NCBI GenBank assembly: GCA_017434455.1
Contig: JAFRFG010000018.1
Span: 56,885-120,884 of the forward strand
Direction: 5' to 3'
DNA from: Thermoguttaceae bacterium
GTDB taxonomy: Bacteria; Planctomycetota; Planctomycetia; Pirellulales; Thermoguttaceae
DNA: 64,000 bases
Every line of letters starts with the position of its first letter. The first letter of the stretch is position 1. The position numbers and the translations under genes were made by a program. Shown one piece after another: positions 7,919-20,000 of the stretch. A model generated the notes under the pieces. It had not been told where the DNA came from and searched no databases. It saw only the letters and a program-made list of their open reading frames with translations.

Positions 7919-9847
7919 ATGGCAAACGGCGAAAAGATTATTGGTATCGACCTGGGAACAACCAACTCGGTCGTGGCTGTGATGGAGGGGAAGGACGCGA
8001 AAGTGATCCCGAACGCCGAAGGCAACCGGCTGACCCCCTCGGTTGTGGCGTTCACCGACGGCGACGAGATCCTCGTCGGCGAATCGGCAAAGCGTCAGGC
8101 GGTCACCAACCCGCAGCGGACGATCGCCTCGATCAAGCGTTTTATGGGGCGGACCCGCAAAGAGGTCGGCTCTGAGGAAGAGACCGTCCCCTACAAGCTC
8201 GTCGGTTCCAGTGACGACTACGTCAAGGTCGAGGTCGACGGCAAGGACTATACCCCGCCGCAGATCTCGGCGATGACCCTGCGCAAGCTCAAGGAGTCGG
8301 CCGAGGCCTATCTGGGGCACAAGGTCAACAAGGCGGTCATCACCGTTCCGGCGTACTTCAACGACGCCCAGCGTCAGACGACCAAAGACGCCGGCCAGAT
8401 CGCCGGTCTGGAAGTGATGCGTATCATCAACGAGCCGACGGCGGCCTCGCTCGCCTACGGGCTCGATAAGAACGTCAACCAAAAGATTGTCGTCTTCGAC
8501 CTCGGCGGCGGTACGTTCGATGTCTCGGTCCTCGAAGTGGCCGACGGTGTCTTCCGCGTCATTTCGACCAACGGCGATACCCACCTCGGCGGCGACGATT
8601 TCGATAAGGTCTTGATCGACTACATCGCCGACGACTTCCAGAAGAAGCAGGGGATCGACCTGCGCAAAGACCCGATGGCGCTGCAGCGTCTGCAGGAGGC
8701 CGCCGAGAAGGCGAAGCGCGAGCTGTCCGCCTCGCAGGTGACCGACATCAACCTGCCGTTCATCACCGCCGACGCCAGCGGCCCGAAGCACCTGCAGCTG
8801 AAGATCACCCGCGCGGAATTCGAGCGGCTGTCCGATCACCTGATCGAGCGGACCAAGGGGCCCGTCAACCAGGCGCTGGCCGACGCTCAGCTGACCCCCT
8901 CGCAGATCGACGAGGTCGTCTTGGTCGGCGGTTCGACCCGAATCCCGAAGGTCCAAGAGATGGTCACGAAGCTCTTCGGCAAAGAGCCGCACAAGGGGGT
9001 GAACCCCGACGAGGTCGTCGCCGTCGGCGCCGCCATCCAGGGCGGTGTGCTGGCCGGTGAGGTGAAAGATGTCCTGCTGCTCGACGTTACGCCGCTGTCG
9101 CTCGGCATCGAGACGCTCGGCGGCATCATGACCAAGCTGGTCGAGAAGAACACGGCGATCCCGACGGAGAAGAAGCAGGTCTTCAGCACCGCCGAGAACA
9201 ACCAGACCGCCGTGACCATCAAGGTCTATCAGGGCGAGCGTGAAATTGCCTCGGCGAACCGGCTGCTCGGCCAGTTCAACCTGGAAGAGATTCCGCCGGC
9301 ACCGCGCGGCATCCCGCAGATCGAAGTGACCTTTGATATCGACGCCAACGGCATCCTGAACGTCAAGGCGAAAGACCTGGGGACCTCGAAAGAGCAGAAG
9401 GTTCGCATCGAGCAGTCCAGCGGTCTGTCCGAGGCCGAGATCGAGCGGATGCGCCGCGACGCCGAGGAGCACGCCGCCGAGGACGCCAAGCGCCGCGAGC
9501 TGGTCGAGACGAAGAACCGCGCCGAAGCGATGTGCTTCGATCTGGAGAAGCTCATCAACGAGCACGCCGATAAGCTCCGCGATGAGGACAAGTCGGCGAT
9601 CGAAAGCGCCATTAAGGCGACCCGTGAGGCGGCGGCCACCGACGATGTCGAGAAGATCAAGTCGGCCCTGTCGAACCTCGAGCAGGCCTCGCACGCGATG
9701 AGCGCCGCCCTGTACAAGGCCGCTCAGCAGCAGCAAGCCGCCGGCGGCGGTGCCGGGTTCGCTTCCGGCGACGCCGCGGCCGGTCCGGCCGGTGGGCAGG
9801 ACAAGGGGGACGACGACGCCATCGACGCCGAGTTCGAGGTGAAGTGA
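7919..9847 (+). CDS. dnaK: Chaperone DnaK (Hsp70)
   Basis: ATP-driven cytoplasmic chaperone that binds exposed hydrophobic peptides and works with DnaJ and GrpE. The 642-residue protein has all three Hsp70 signatures: [10 protein letters not shown] at residues 8-17, [12 protein letters not shown] near 193-204 and [14 protein letters not shown] near 335-348. The substrate-binding domain follows the linker [13 protein letters not shown], then a helical lid and a Gly/Ala-rich tail ending [16 protein letters not shown] precedes the ATG by 9 nt. grpE and dnaJ are not adjacent, so the gene looks monocistronic between a sigma-54 promoter and a strong terminator. Confidence 0.97.
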   Translation: MANGEKIIGIDLGTTNSVVAVMEGKDAKVIPNAEGNRLTPSVVAFTDGDEILVGESAKRQAVTNPQRTIASIKRFMGRTRKEVGSEEETVPYKLVGSSDDYVKVEVDGKDYTPPQISAMTLRKLKESAEAYLGHKVNKAVITVPAYFNDAQRQTTKDAGQIAGLEVMRIINEPTAASLAYGLDKNVNQKIVVFDLGGGTFDVSVLEVADGVFRVISTNGDTHLGGDDFDKVLIDYIADDFQKKQGIDLRKDPMALQRLQEAAEKAKRELSASQVTDINLPFITADASGPKHLQLKITRAEFERLSDHLIERTKGPVNQALADAQLTPSQIDEVVLVGGSTRIPKVQEMVTKLFGKEPHKGVNPDEVVAVGAAIQGGVLAGEVKDVLLLDVTPLSLGIETLGGIMTKLVEKNTAIPTEKKQVFSTAENNQTAVTIKVYQGEREIASANRLLGQFNLEEIPPAPRGIPQIEVTFDIDANGILNVKAKDLGTSKEQKVRIEQSSGLSEAEIERMRRDAEEHAAEDAKRRELVETKNRAEAMCFDLEKLINEHADKLRDEDKSAIESAIKATREAAATDDVEKIKSALSNLEQASHAMSAALYKAAQQQQAAGGGAGFASGDAAAGPAGGQDKGDDDAIDAEFEVK

Positions 9848-9882
9848 TTCTGCCCGCGGACAGCGGCCGCGTGAAAGAGAAA

Positions 9883-9914
9883 AAACCCGGGGGGGACTCC
9901 CCCCGGGTTTTTTT
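9883..9914 (+). terminator. Intrinsic terminator of dnaK
   Basis: AAACCCGGGGGG pairs with CCCCCCGGGTTT over a loop of about 3 nt and is followed by a T run. An A run on the 5' side makes it potentially bidirectional. Confidence 0.92.
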
Positions 9915-10175
9915 ATCGCCTCGCGAGGAAGAAGAATCGTTGCTTTTACCGATTGTTTCGGTTTTGACGGAGAAATTCGCAGAAAACGATGAAATTCATT
10001 TGGTCTTCCCTTGCTTTACCTAATTTACCCAGTTATTATTAGTTGCAGGTATCTCTATACTCACGGGCTGGAAGTCTATAGCCATAAACTTTGAGCCGCC
10101 GTGTCAAGAAAACTTTACCCATCCGCTCCCCTCTCGTGTGTCCGGGGGCGATAGGTTCCTCGAGGAGTATCAATA
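9915..10175. other. Intergenic leader region before the Gly-rich gene
   Basis: Together with the dnaK terminator this makes a gap of more than 300 nt. It is AT-rich up to about 10110. A TATACT hexamer lies near 10055-10060 with a poor -35 (TTATTA) 17 nt upstream, and is the best promoter candidate. GAGGAG at 10162-10167 is the ribosome binding site of the next gene. No RNA gene or repeat was seen. Confidence 0.4.
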
Positions 10176-11720
10176 ATGATGATTCGGGCAATGGTTAGGC
10201 GGACAGGTCTTTGTCTGTTTGTTCTGCTGACCTTCGCCGCGGCGTCGGTTGCGACGGCGCAGTACGGCGGCGGCGGTTACGGCGGAGGCGGCGGTTATGG
10301 CGGCGGCGGCCGCAGCGGCGGTTACGGCGGCGGAGGCGGCGGCTACGGCAATAACCGCGGCGGCGGTAACGGCAATAACCGCAACGGTGGCGGCGGCTAT
10401 GGGAACAACAACAATAACAACAGTTCCCGCGGCAGCGGCGCGATGCCGCTTTCGGGGATCCTGATTCAGCCCGACGGCCTTCTTCAAAGAATGCCGGCCA
10501 ACGCCGCTTTGGACGAGATCCGCGCCGCGTCGGCCTACCAGGGCATTCCGTCGGAGATGAGCGCCAAAAGCGCCCTGCGCAAGGTCTCGCTCAACCGCCT
10601 GGAAGCGGCGATCAAAGCCAACGGCGGTGTGGTCACCGAAGAGATGGCCCACCTGGCCGGCTTGACCCGCATCGAGAACGTCTTCTTCTATCCCGAGACC
10701 AACGACATCGTGATCGCCGGCCCGGCCGAAGGGTGGCAGCCGGGGGTCGACGGCTCGACCGTCGGTGTCACGTCGCAGCGTCCGACGCTGCAGCTGGCCG
10801 ACCTGGTGACTGCTCTTCGCGCCTATCCGGCCAACGGTCCGGCGGCCGAAAAGATCGGCTGCTCGATCGACCCCACCCCCGAGGGGCTCGTCTCGATGAA
10901 GAATTTCCTCCAGACCGAAGCCAAGCCGAGCGTCGATAACCAGCTGGAGCTGACCAGCTACGCCGAGGGTATCCGGGACGCGCTGGGTGATCAGACCGTT
11001 TCGTTCTGGGGCGTTTCGCCGAAGACCCACTTCGCCGCTTCTCTGGCGGCCGCCGACTACCGGATGAAACTCATCGGTATCGGTCTGGAAGAGGCCCCGG
11101 TCCCGATGGTGACCTATATCGAAAAGTCGACCCCGATGTCGATGTCCCGCAACGCGCTGGTTCGCTGGTACTTCCAGCCCGATTACAACTGCGTGGTTCA
11201 GTCCACCGACGAGATGGCGATCGAGCTGGTCGGCGACTCCGTCCAGCTGGTCGGCGCCGATGAGCTGGTGACCGAGACCGGCAACCGCCGTGAGTCGAAG
11301 GGGCGCATGAACAAGGCCTCGAAGCTCTTCGCCAACAGCTTCACCAAGCAGTTCTCCAAGATCGCCGAGAAGGTTCCGGTCTACGCCGAACTGCGTGACC
11401 TGATCGATATGTCGGTCGTCGCCGCCTGGATTCAGAAGCAGGGCCTCTACGAGAAGGCCGGCTGGTCGATGGATCTGTTCGGCAGCGAGGAAAAGTTCCC
11501 GGTCGAGGTCGGCAGTCCGATCGAGCGGGCCGAAACCGCGGTGAATATCGTCTCGCACGGCAGCAGCACCGTTTCGTTCCCGACCGGCGGCGGCGTCTTG
11601 ATCGAGCCGGAATCCGCCTTAAGCGCCGAGCACATCCAAAGCGACACCCAGGGGAAGGTCCAGAAAAAGTACACCGAAGTCGGCAAGGCGATCCCCGCCG
11701 ATGTTTGGTGGTGGGACTAA
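10176..11720 (+). CDS. Secreted Gly/Tyr-rich planctomycete protein, probable DUF1598
   Basis: A 514-residue protein. A signal peptide (hydrophobic residues about 10-24, ending VATAQ) is followed by about 60 residues of GGGGY and GNN repeats, then a folded region of about 420 residues. That region contains IGCSIDPTPEGL near residue 230 and AADYRMKLIGIGLE near 290, which I associate with the planctomycete DUF1598 family; the assignment is from memory of the pattern. The C-terminus ends DVWWWD. The low-complexity part looks like a flexible, possibly adhesive or wall-embedded linker (inference). Two ATGs in a row follow GAGGAG. The gene is flanked by terminators on both sides. Confidence 0.7.
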   Translation: MMIRAMVRRTGLCLFVLLTFAAASVATAQYGGGGYGGGGGYGGGGRSGGYGGGGGGYGNNRGGGNGNNRNGGGGYGNNNNNNSSRGSGAMPLSGILIQPDGLLQRMPANAALDEIRAASAYQGIPSEMSAKSALRKVSLNRLEAAIKANGGVVTEEMAHLAGLTRIENVFFYPETNDIVIAGPAEGWQPGVDGSTVGVTSQRPTLQLADLVTALRAYPANGPAAEKIGCSIDPTPEGLVSMKNFLQTEAKPSVDNQLELTSYAEGIRDALGDQTVSFWGVSPKTHFAASLAAADYRMKLIGIGLEEAPVPMVTYIEKSTPMSMSRNALVRWYFQPDYNCVVQSTDEMAIELVGDSVQLVGADELVTETGNRRESKGRMNKASKLFANSFTKQFSKIAEKVPVYAELRDLIDMSVVAAWIQKQGLYEKAGWSMDLFGSEEKFPVEVGSPIERAETAVNIVSHGSSTVSFPTGGGVLIEPESALSAEHIQSDTQGKVQKKYTEVGKAIPADVWWWD

Positions 11721-11760
11721 AACCGCGCCGCGGCTAAAAAACAAGCCGACGGGTTTCTCA

Positions 11761-11792
11761 AACGGGAGGGAGTTTTCCCTCCCGTTTTTTTT
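11761..11792 (+). terminator. Intrinsic terminator of the Gly-rich gene
   Basis: AACGGGAGGGA and TCCCTCCCGTT form the stem around GTTT, followed by eight T. Confidence 0.92.
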
Positions 11793-11828
11793 CGCGGCCG
11801 CGCGTGGGGGCAAGAGAAGGGGAACCGC

Positions 11829-12857
11829 TCACATCGTTCGGATGTCTTTGTAGATATACTGTCCGTTGTTCTGCTCGGCCAGCCGGCGGTACGACGCCGG
11901 ACGCTTCGATTCGGGGTTGCCGAACTCCATCACGTGGATCTGATCGACCCCGACCTTCAGCCGCAGCTCGCGGATTTTGGCCAGGACCAGCGGCGAGATC
12001 TCTTCATCGGCGTCGGTGAGGAAGAAGATAACGTCGGGTTTGAGGCCGATCGCCTTCTCCAGCGCGGTCAGTGGGTCGGTTCCGCCGTCGGCCTGGACGG
12101 TCTGGAGGAATCGGATGAGCCCCTCTTTGTTCTGGGGAGTCACCTCCATGAGGCGCTTGTTTCCGCAGATTTGCGCCTCGTGGTTATAGATCACCAGTCC
12201 GAAGCGCAGCGCCCCCTTCGCCGGGTCGAGCGAGCGGATGCTCTCCTCGGCCTGGCGCAGCGCGCAGCGGATCGGCCGATCGTTCGGCCAGCGCATACTC
12301 TCGCTGCGGTCCAGAACGTAGACGAAGCGCTTGCCTTTCCCCTTCAGCTCGCCGAAGCCGACCTCCTGGCCCACCCCGCCGCCGGCCCCCGGACCGGCGC
12401 CGATCACTCGGCCGACCTCGCGGTCGGTGCCGACCTGGCCGGAATGGATGGTGACCATCGGTGTTTCCTCGTCGTTGTGAAGACCGGCGTCGGTTCCGAT
12501 CCGCTCCTCGGCGATCGTCCGTTGGTTTTCCGAGACCTCCTGATTCGCTGTGTTGTTCTCTTCGGCGGGGGTGTCGTCCTCCTGGCCGTTGTCGCGGGGG
12601 GTATCGGCGTCTTTGGTCTCGGCGTTTCCGCCGCCGGCCTCCTCGACGAAGACAATCCCGACCGATTCGGTCTGACGCCCCCCCATCCGGCTGCCGGGAT
12701 CACCGCCGAGCGACAGAACAAAGAACAGCACTGCCAAAACCGCGCCGTGGAAAAGGATCGACCCGATCAGCGCGCCGCGAAACGACGAACGGTCGTCTTG
12801 ACGCGCCGGGACGCTCCTGGCGCGGGAATCGGCACGCTGTCGGGAAAAAAAAGCCAT
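11829..12857 (-). CDS. Membrane-anchored von Willebrand factor A domain protein
   Basis: A 342-residue protein with a basic N-terminus and one transmembrane segment at about residues 29-50. A Glu/Asn/Thr-rich acidic linker (about 65-150) and a Gly-rich hinge follow. The VWA domain begins at RFVYVLDRSESM near residue 178. The MIDAS metal site is DRSES; later parts are DGGTDP and FLTDADEE. The domain would lie outside the cytoplasmic membrane and mediate metal-dependent protein binding. Similar TM-linker-VWA proteins are common in planctomycetes, but their partners are unknown. It is divergent from def. Confidence 0.85.
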   Translation of the reverse strand: MAFFSRQRADSRARSVPARQDDRSSFRGALIGSILFHGAVLAVLFFVLSLGGDPGSRMGGRQTESVGIVFVEEAGGGNAETKDADTPRDNGQEDDTPAEENNTANQEVSENQRTIAEERIGTDAGLHNDEETPMVTIHSGQVGTDREVGRVIGAGPGAGGGVGQEVGFGELKGKGKRFVYVLDRSESMRWPNDRPIRCALRQAEESIRSLDPAKGALRFGLVIYNHEAQICGNKRLMEVTPQNKEGLIRFLQTVQADGGTDPLTALEKAIGLKPDVIFFLTDADEEISPLVLAKIRELRLKVGVDQIHVMEFGNPESKRPASYRRLAEQNNGQYIYKDIRTM

Positions 12858-12895
12858 AGGGCGCTTGCAGCTGGGGCGGGGAAGGGGCCGCGGTC

Positions 12896-12923
12896 TTGGT
12901 TTTGGTCTTTTAGTTGATATAAT
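12896..12923 (+). promoter_or_regulatory. Probable sigma-70-type promoter of def
   Basis: TTGGTT (12896-12901), 16-nt spacer, perfect TATAAT (12918-12923), about 100 nt before the GTG start of def. Confidence 0.55.
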
Positions 12924-13020
12924 GACACCATCGGGCGCGGCGTTATTATAAGATTCGCGCCGATATCGGGGAATACGAAAATAAGTTCTCCCCCTTCGAT
13001 CAAAAGGAAGAAATCAAGCC

Positions 13021-13593
13021 GTGGAAATCGTTCACTACCCTCACCCGATCCTGGCGCGGGAACTCAAGCCGGTTCGTAAGATAGACCAATCGCTGCGCGA
13101 TACCGTTCGCGAGATGTTCGACCTGATGTATCAGGCCGAGGGGGTCGGTTTGGCCGCCAATCAGGTGGGGCTCCCGATCCAGCTGTTCGTGATGAACCCC
13201 ACGGCCGATCCGGACCAGCCCGAGGAAGAGCAGGTCTTTATGAACCCGATCATCACCCGGCGGTTCGGTGAGATGCGGGTCGTCAACGAGGGGTGCCTCA
13301 GTTTTCCCGGGCTGAGAATCGACGTGTCCCGCCCCGAGGGGGTCGAGTTCCGGGCGATCAACCTCAAGGGAGAGGTCGTCCGCAACAAGTGGAAGGGGCT
13401 GCGCGCCCGGATCGTCCAGCATGAGAGCGACCACCTCTTCGGGACCAGTTTCTTCCAGCGGGCCGACATTTCGGGGAATGTCAGCGCCAATACCGCGCTG
13501 GAGGCGATGCGCGAAACGTACCGCCAGGCGCTCAAAGAGGGGACCGCGGTGACCGAAGAGATGGTCGACAAGCTTCTGGCCCAGCAGGCCTAA
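13021..13593 (+). CDS. def: Peptide deformylase
   Basis: Removes the formyl group from the N-terminal methionine of new proteins in the cytoplasm. The 190-residue protein has the three family motifs: GVGLAANQVG (residues 41-50), EGCLSFPG (about 91-98, metal-binding Cys) and QHESDHL (HExDH at about 134-138, two metal His and the catalytic Glu). The start is GTG at 13021. A GC-rich hairpin at 13610-13643 follows the stop but lacks a T run. The next feature, tRNA-Pro, has its own promoter. Confidence 0.95.
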   Translation: MEIVHYPHPILARELKPVRKIDQSLRDTVREMFDLMYQAEGVGLAANQVGLPIQLFVMNPTADPDQPEEEQVFMNPIITRRFGEMRVVNEGCLSFPGLRIDVSRPEGVEFRAINLKGEVVRNKWKGLRARIVQHESDHLFGTSFFQRADISGNVSANTALEAMRETYRQALKEGTAVTEEMVDKLLAQQA

Positions 13594-13656
13594 GCGGCGG
13601 GACACTAAGCGCCGGCTGGCCGGGGTTTGGGAGCCGGCCGGCGGAGCTTAAGAGGG

Positions 13657-13684
13657 TTGATTTTTTCCCTTGGGATGATACAAT
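13657..13684 (+). promoter_or_regulatory. Sigma-70-type promoter of tRNA-Pro
   Basis: TTGATT (13657-13662), 16-nt spacer, TACAAT (13679-13684), 26 nt before the tRNA 5' end. Confidence 0.6.
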
Positions 13685-13710
13685 CCGGCTGCTGTTTTTC
13701 AGCGCAGCGA

Positions 13711-13785
13711 CGGGGCGTAGCGCAGTCTGGCTAGCGCACCTGCTTTGGGAGCAGGGGGTCGCACGTTCAAATCGTGTCGCCCCGA
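13711..13785 (+). tRNA. tRNA-Pro(TGG)
   Basis: Acceptor CGGGGCG (13711-13717) pairs with CGCCCCG (13778-13784), discriminator A. Anticodon stem CCTGC/GCAGG encloses TTTGGGA, giving anticodon TGG at 13746-13748. The T loop TTCAAAT is canonical. CCA is not encoded. Confidence 0.96.
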
Positions 13786-13792
13786 TTATTTG

Positions 13793-13836
13793 CCGCGGTA
13801 TACGAGAGACACTCTTCTCGTGTACCGCGGTTTTTT
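13793..13836 (+). terminator. Intrinsic terminator of tRNA-Pro
   Basis: CCGCGGTA-ACGAGA type stem: CCGCGGTATACGAGA pairs with TCTCGTGTACCGCGG (one mismatch), followed by six T. Confidence 0.92.
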
Positions 13837-13888
13837 GTGCCGCCGCGCCGCCCCGAGCGGTTTTTGCTTATGTTTTTTCTTGGGGGTG

Positions 13889-13917
13889 TCGAATCTTTTC
13901 GGTGTAATCGTTATAAT
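13889..13917 (+). promoter_or_regulatory. Promoter candidate of the giant N-module gene
   Basis: TCGAAT (13889-13894), 17-nt spacer, perfect TATAAT (13912-13917). Transcription would start near 13924, leaving a leader of about 155 nt. A second TATACT at 14017-14022 lacks a -35. The rest of the interval from 13840 to 14078 shows no gene. Confidence 0.55.
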
Positions 13918-14078
13918 AAGTAAACTCCAATAGAAAAACTGGGTAAAAGAAAAAGAATTAAACGAAATTCCCGCCTGGACGCCGTTTTGGCTGTATGTTA
14001 CCTTAAGCGACTTTCGTATACTTAGGGGGTATTGTGTACTTGGGAAAAAGGTACACGAATTAACGAGGATTTCCAGCG

Positions 14079-17000
14079 ATGAATTACACATTCTCTCCGC
14101 ATCGAGCGACTTTGAGATGGAGTCCGACGTTCAATCGGTTTGTGCTGCCGTTTGTCCTGTCCTTTCTGTCCGTTCTTCCGCTGACCGCGGCGGGGGCGCT
14201 CTACGCACAAGAGGCGGCCGCTGACGCCGAGGCCGAAGAAGATACGACGGTCGATCCGACCGAGGCCTTCCTCAACAGCTTCGATCCGAGCAAGAGTTTC
14301 TCGAAACTCCTGCTCCCGAACGTGGCTGAGCGGGTCGGTCTGACGAAGGATCAGACCGCGGAGGTCAATCGCCTGATGGCCGAACGGGCGACGAAACTCG
14401 GGCAGGCCAGCCGCGACCAGTGGCCCGATATCGTTCGCGAAAACGAGGCGGCTCTCAAGGCGGTCCTCACCCCGGCGCAGCTGAGCTTGTTCGATGTGAC
14501 GCGGACCGAGCAGAAGATTGTCCTGCGCTTCAGCAAAGAACGCTGGGCCGACGTCTTGAAGTGGATCGCCGGGGAGCTTGGAATGCAGCTGGTGATGGAC
14601 GCCCCCCCTCCGGGGACGTTTACCTACGTCGATAAGACCGAATACTCCCCGAAAGAGGCGCTGGATATCCTCTGCGGGGTTCTTCAGCTTAAGGGCTATA
14701 CCCTCGTTCGCCAGAACGAGAATCTCTTCCTTCATGACCTCAAGAAGGGGCCGATTCCGCTTCAGCTGGTCCCGAAGATCACCCCGCTGCAGCTCCCCGC
14801 CCAAAGCCCCAACGATATCGTTCAGCTGACGATGCCTTTAGGCGGGCGCGCCAGCAGCAGCGCTTTGTCGGTCGCCAAGCAGTTTCTTGGGCCGTACGGC
14901 TCGGCCGAAATCGCTCCTTCGTCCGGCTACCTGACGGTGACCGATACGGTTCACGCCCTGCGCGAGATTCTTCCGGCGGTGCTGGCGATTCCCGTGTCGA
15001 CGAAACCGTCGAGCTCTCCTCTGTGGGCGGATTACCCCCTGACGAACGTCGAGCCCGCCGTGGTGAAAGAGCAGATCGAGCACTTCCTGCCGACCGCCAA
15101 GCCGCTGGTCAATCCCGCCTCGCGAACGATCAGTTTCCTGGCGCTCCCCAGCGAGCAGACCATCATCGCCGGGATCATCCACCGGCTGGAGGCCGGCGGC
15201 GACCCGACGCGTGAGATGACCTTCGCGATGTACGACCTGTCCGATCTGACCGCCACCTCTCAGCAGGAGCTGGCGGCCTACTCGAACCGACTCGGGCAGT
15301 CGGTCTCCTCGTCGTTCTACCAGACCCGCGAGCTGGAACTTGGCCAGACGATCGTCGACGGGTTCCAAAAGATCGCTCCCTCGGCGACGATCACCCTCAA
15401 CCCGATCTCCCGCCAGCTGATTGTCTTCGCTCTGCCGGAAGATCAGCAGCGGATCAAAGAAGCGGTCGAACAGCTCCGCAAGCCGCTCACCGAGGAAGAA
15501 AAACCGCAGTTCGCCCTCTATCGCCTCCAAGAGAAAGGCAAGGCGCTGAGTACCGCCGAGATCACGGCGCTCAAGACGCTGATCCCCCGCGGGGATATGA
15601 CATTCGACGCCGAGAAGGGGACGCTGCTGGTCGTCGCGCCGAAGGAAGATCAAGAGAAGATATCCCAGGCGGTCGAAGGGCTCAACGCCGACTATCTCTC
15701 GCAGGACAGCCAGAAGAGCTTTGTCTTCTACATGATGACCGGCCGTCAGCTGTCGCAGTTCGACTCGCTCTTCCGGGCGATTGCCGAGACCCCCGAGATG
15801 AAGGGGGTGATTCCGGTGCGTGACGCCGCTACCCGCCGTCTGTCGATTTGGGCGACCAAAGAACAGCACGCGCGGATTCAGGAGATCGTCGATCAGATCA
15901 CCGGCCAGATGGGTGCCGCCAACGGCGAGGGGGAAGAAAACGCCGAGGGGGAGGATTCCATCGACGGGCCGGTCTCGGCCGGACGCTCCGGGCTGTATTT
16001 AGAGACGGTCAAAATCGAGAAGGGGAATCTTGCCTCGTACGCTCAGGTGCTGACGAGCTTGTTCTCCGGCCTTGAGGTCAACATCGACTCGGTCTCGCGC
16101 AGCATTATCGTCTGCGGCGCCCGTGAGGACGTGATCGCCGCGCGCCAGACGATCGAGAAACTCACCCAGGGCGAGGATTTTTCCACCAAGGTGATTCCGT
16201 TCGCCGGTTCGGTCTCGCCCGACGCGCTCCAGGCGTTCCAGCGCTCCCAGCCGCTGGTGACGATCATCACCGACCAGAAGGCCAAGCAGCTGATCCTCAT
16301 CGGTCCTTTTCAGGGGGTCGAGCAGGTGAGCAAGGGGCTGGAGGTGGTTCTTAACCAGGAAGAGAGAGGAACTTCCCAGACGGCGAAGACCTATATGCCG
16401 AAGTTCGTCGAGGGAAGCACCCTGACAAAGATTGTCTCGGAGCTCTTCCCGACCCTGGAAGTCTCCAGCGGCGAGAATAACCGCATCATCATCCGCGGCG
16501 CGGTCGAGAAGGTCGAGGACGCGATCAAGACCATCGAAGGGGTCGATATTAAGGAGGAAGGCGCGGTCAAGCGTTCGTTCGCGGCGTACAGCGTCCGCAC
16601 GATGTCGAGTGTCGATTCCTCGGGGAACCCCTACACGCCGCGGAACTTGGTCAGCGACCTGCAGAAGCTCGTTCCCGCCGCCAAGGTGACGTACGAAACC
16701 TACGGACAGCAGATCATTGTCTGGGGGACGGAGGAAGAGCACGAGATCATCCGCCAGGCGATCGGAAACCTCAACGAGAAGGTCACGATCCTCGATCAGT
16801 TCCTTCGCTACCAGATCAGACGCGCCGACCCGACGCTGCTGACCTCGACCCTTCAGCAGATCTATCCGCGGCTGAAGGTCCAGCACGACGCCCCCACGAA
16901 CTCGATCCTGGTCCAGGGAAACCCTACGACTTTGGAAGAGGGAAAAGCGCTGCTGGAGATGCTTGATCCGGAGGAACCCTCCCCTTTCGACCCCACGGCC

Positions 17001-20000
17001 GCCGTCTATCCGTTTGAGAACGAGCCCTCGTCGGCGGCCGTCTCCACTCTTCGTCTGTTAGCCCCCAAAGCGCGGATTGAGGTCAACGTGCTGAACCGCT
17101 GCCTGGTGGTCGTCGCCCGCCCGGCGGAGCATAAGATTATCGAGGACGCGATCCAGAAGCTCGAGGGGGTTTTGTCCACTCCCGAGCCGGTTCTGGCGTT
17201 CTACCCCTACGAGGCGTCCCCGACCAGCGCGACCATCTCGGCCTTAACCCGCCAGTTTCCTTTGGCCCGGATCACCGATATGAAGGACGATAAGCGGCTG
17301 ATGGTCATCGCGCCGCCGCAGGTCCAAAAAAAGGTCGCCGACGCGCTTGGCTTAATCGCCGAGAACACCAAGCCCCACGACCCGGTTCTGAAGATCTATA
17401 AGTTTCGCGAAAAACTCGACCGCGCGTTCACCACGACTCTCCAGTCGTTCGCGCCCGGCGCCAAGCTGACGCTCGATACGGCGAACCGCCAGCTGACGGT
17501 CGTCGCTCCGCAGGAAGATATCGATAAGATCGAGGCCCAGCTCCCGATGCTGGTCGACTCGTACGCCGACCGTGATGTGAAGATGATCGCCTATACCGCC
17601 AAAGGGATGGCCCTGGAGACGCTGCAGTCGACCTTGGCGGGGCTCCACCCGTCGGTGACGATCAAACTCGACACGGCGAAGAAAAGGTTATTGATTTGGG
17701 GAACGGCCGCCGAACACGCGGCGATCGCCGAAGAGATCGACACGATCAACGCCGAGAACGACGCCGGCGCCTACGAGGGCCCGAAGGTGGTCGTCTATCG
17801 GATGGACAGCTATCGCAAAACCCTTCAGCTGTCGCGCGTCGTCAAGACGATGTTTCCCAACGCCGAGCTGATCCCCGATCAGCAGGATCAGACGCTGATG
17901 ATCTTCGCCACCGGCGAGGAGCATGAGCGGATCAAAGAGGTCATCGCGCAGATCGACAATCCGGCCAACGAGAACGCCTCGGTTCTCGATCGATTCTATC
18001 GCTACGAGATCAAGCGCGCCGCCTCGTCGCTGCTGAAGACCTCCATCGCCCAGGCGTATCCCCAGCTGAATGTCTCGGTCGATACCGCGTCGAATTCGCT
18101 CCTGATCCAGGGGAACCCCAGCGCGATCGAAGGAGTGAAGCAGTTTCTCGAGGTGCTTGACCCCGAGCAGCCGACCGCTTCCGAACCGACGGTCGCCGTC
18201 TATCCGCTGGAAAGCGAACCGTCGAGCGCGGCCCTGGCCACGCTTCGTCTGATGGCCCCCAAGGCGCGGATCGAGGTCAATTCGCTGAATCGCTCTTTGG
18301 TGGTCGTCGCCCGCCCGTCGGAGCATAAGGTCATCGAAGAGACGATCCAAAAGATCGGGGGAGCGATGGCGGCCCCCGAGCCGGTGCTGGCGTTCTACCC
18401 GTACCAGACCCCCCCGACCAGCGCGACCTTGACGATCCTCTCGCGTCAGGCCCCTCTGGCCCGGATCACCGACCTGAGGGAAGATAAAAAACTGATGGTC
18501 GTCGCGCCGCCGCTGGTTCAGGAGAAAGTCTCCGAAACCCTTGGCTTAATCGCCGAGAACACGACGCCTCACGACCCGATTCTGAAGATCTATAAGTTCC
18601 GTGAAAAACTCGACAGCACATTCACCTCGACCCTTCAGTCGTTTGCGCCGGGCGCCAAGCTGACCCTCGACGCGGTGAACCGCCAGCTGACGGTCGTCGC
18701 CCAGCAGGATGATATCGATAAGATCGAGGCCCAGCTCCCGACGCTGGTCGACTCTTACGCCGACCGTGACCGGAAGATGATCGCCTACACCGCCAAGGGG
18801 ATGGCCGTAGAGACGCTGCAGTCGACCATCGCCGGATTCCATCCGACCGTGACGATCAAACTCGACCCGGCGAAGAAAAGGTTATTGATTTGGGGAACGG
18901 CCGCCGAGCACGCGGCGATCGCCGAGGAGATTGACCGGATCAACGCCGAGAACGACGCCGGCGCCTACGAGGGCCCGAAGTTTGTCGTCTACCGGATGGA
19001 CAACTTCCGCAAGTCGCTTCAGCTGACGCGCGTCGTCAAGACGATGTTTCCCAACGCCGAGCTGATCCCCGATACGCAGGATCAGAGCATGATGATCTTC
19101 GCTACCGGCGAGGAACATCAGCAGATCAAAGAGATCGTCGAGCAGATCGACAATCCGGAAAACGAGAACGCCTCGGTCTTTGACCGGTTCTTCCGCTACG
19201 AGATCAAGCGCGCCGCCCCGTCCCTGCTGAGCTCGACCCTCGCCCAGGTCTACCCCCAGCTGAAGGTCTCGGTCGACAGTACCTCCCATTCACTCCTGAT
19301 CCAGGGGAATCCCAACTCGATCGAGAGTGTCAAGCAGTTCCTCGAAATGCTCGACCCCGAGCAGCCGTCCCCTTCCGACCCGACGGTCGTCGTCTATCCG
19401 CTGGAGCATGAGCCCTCGAGCGCGGCCCTGGCCACGCTTCGTCTGATGGCTCCCAGCGCGCGGATCGAGGTCAATTCGCTGAATCGCTCTTTGGTGGTCG
19501 TCGCCCGCCCGGCGGAGCATAAGATCATCGAAGAGACGATCAAGAAGATCGGGGGAGCGATGGCGGCCCCCGAGCCGGTCCTGGCGTTCTACCCGTATGA
19601 GAATCCCCCGACCAGCGCGACCCTGGCGATCCTCTCGCGTCAGGCCCCCACGGCCCAGGTCACCGACTTAAAGGACGACAAAAAGCTGATGGTCGTCGCG
19701 ACGCCGCTGGTCCAGGAGAAGGTCGCCGAAACGCTCGGCCTGATCGCCGAGAACACGACGCTTCACGATCCGATCCTGAAGATCTATAAGTTCCGCGAAA
19801 AGCTCGACAGCGCGTTTACCGCGACGCTCCAGACCTTTGCGCCGACCGCCAAGCTGACCCTTGATACGGCCAACCGCCAGCTGACGGTCGTCGCCTATCA
19901 GGACGACATCGATAAAATCGAGGCCCAGCTCCCGACGCTGGTCGACTCGTACGCCGACCGCGATGTGAAGATGGTCGCCTATACCGCCAAGGGGATGGCC

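Noticed and set aside
7883..9736. 617-codon minus-strand frame
   Set aside because: Antisense shadow of dnaK.
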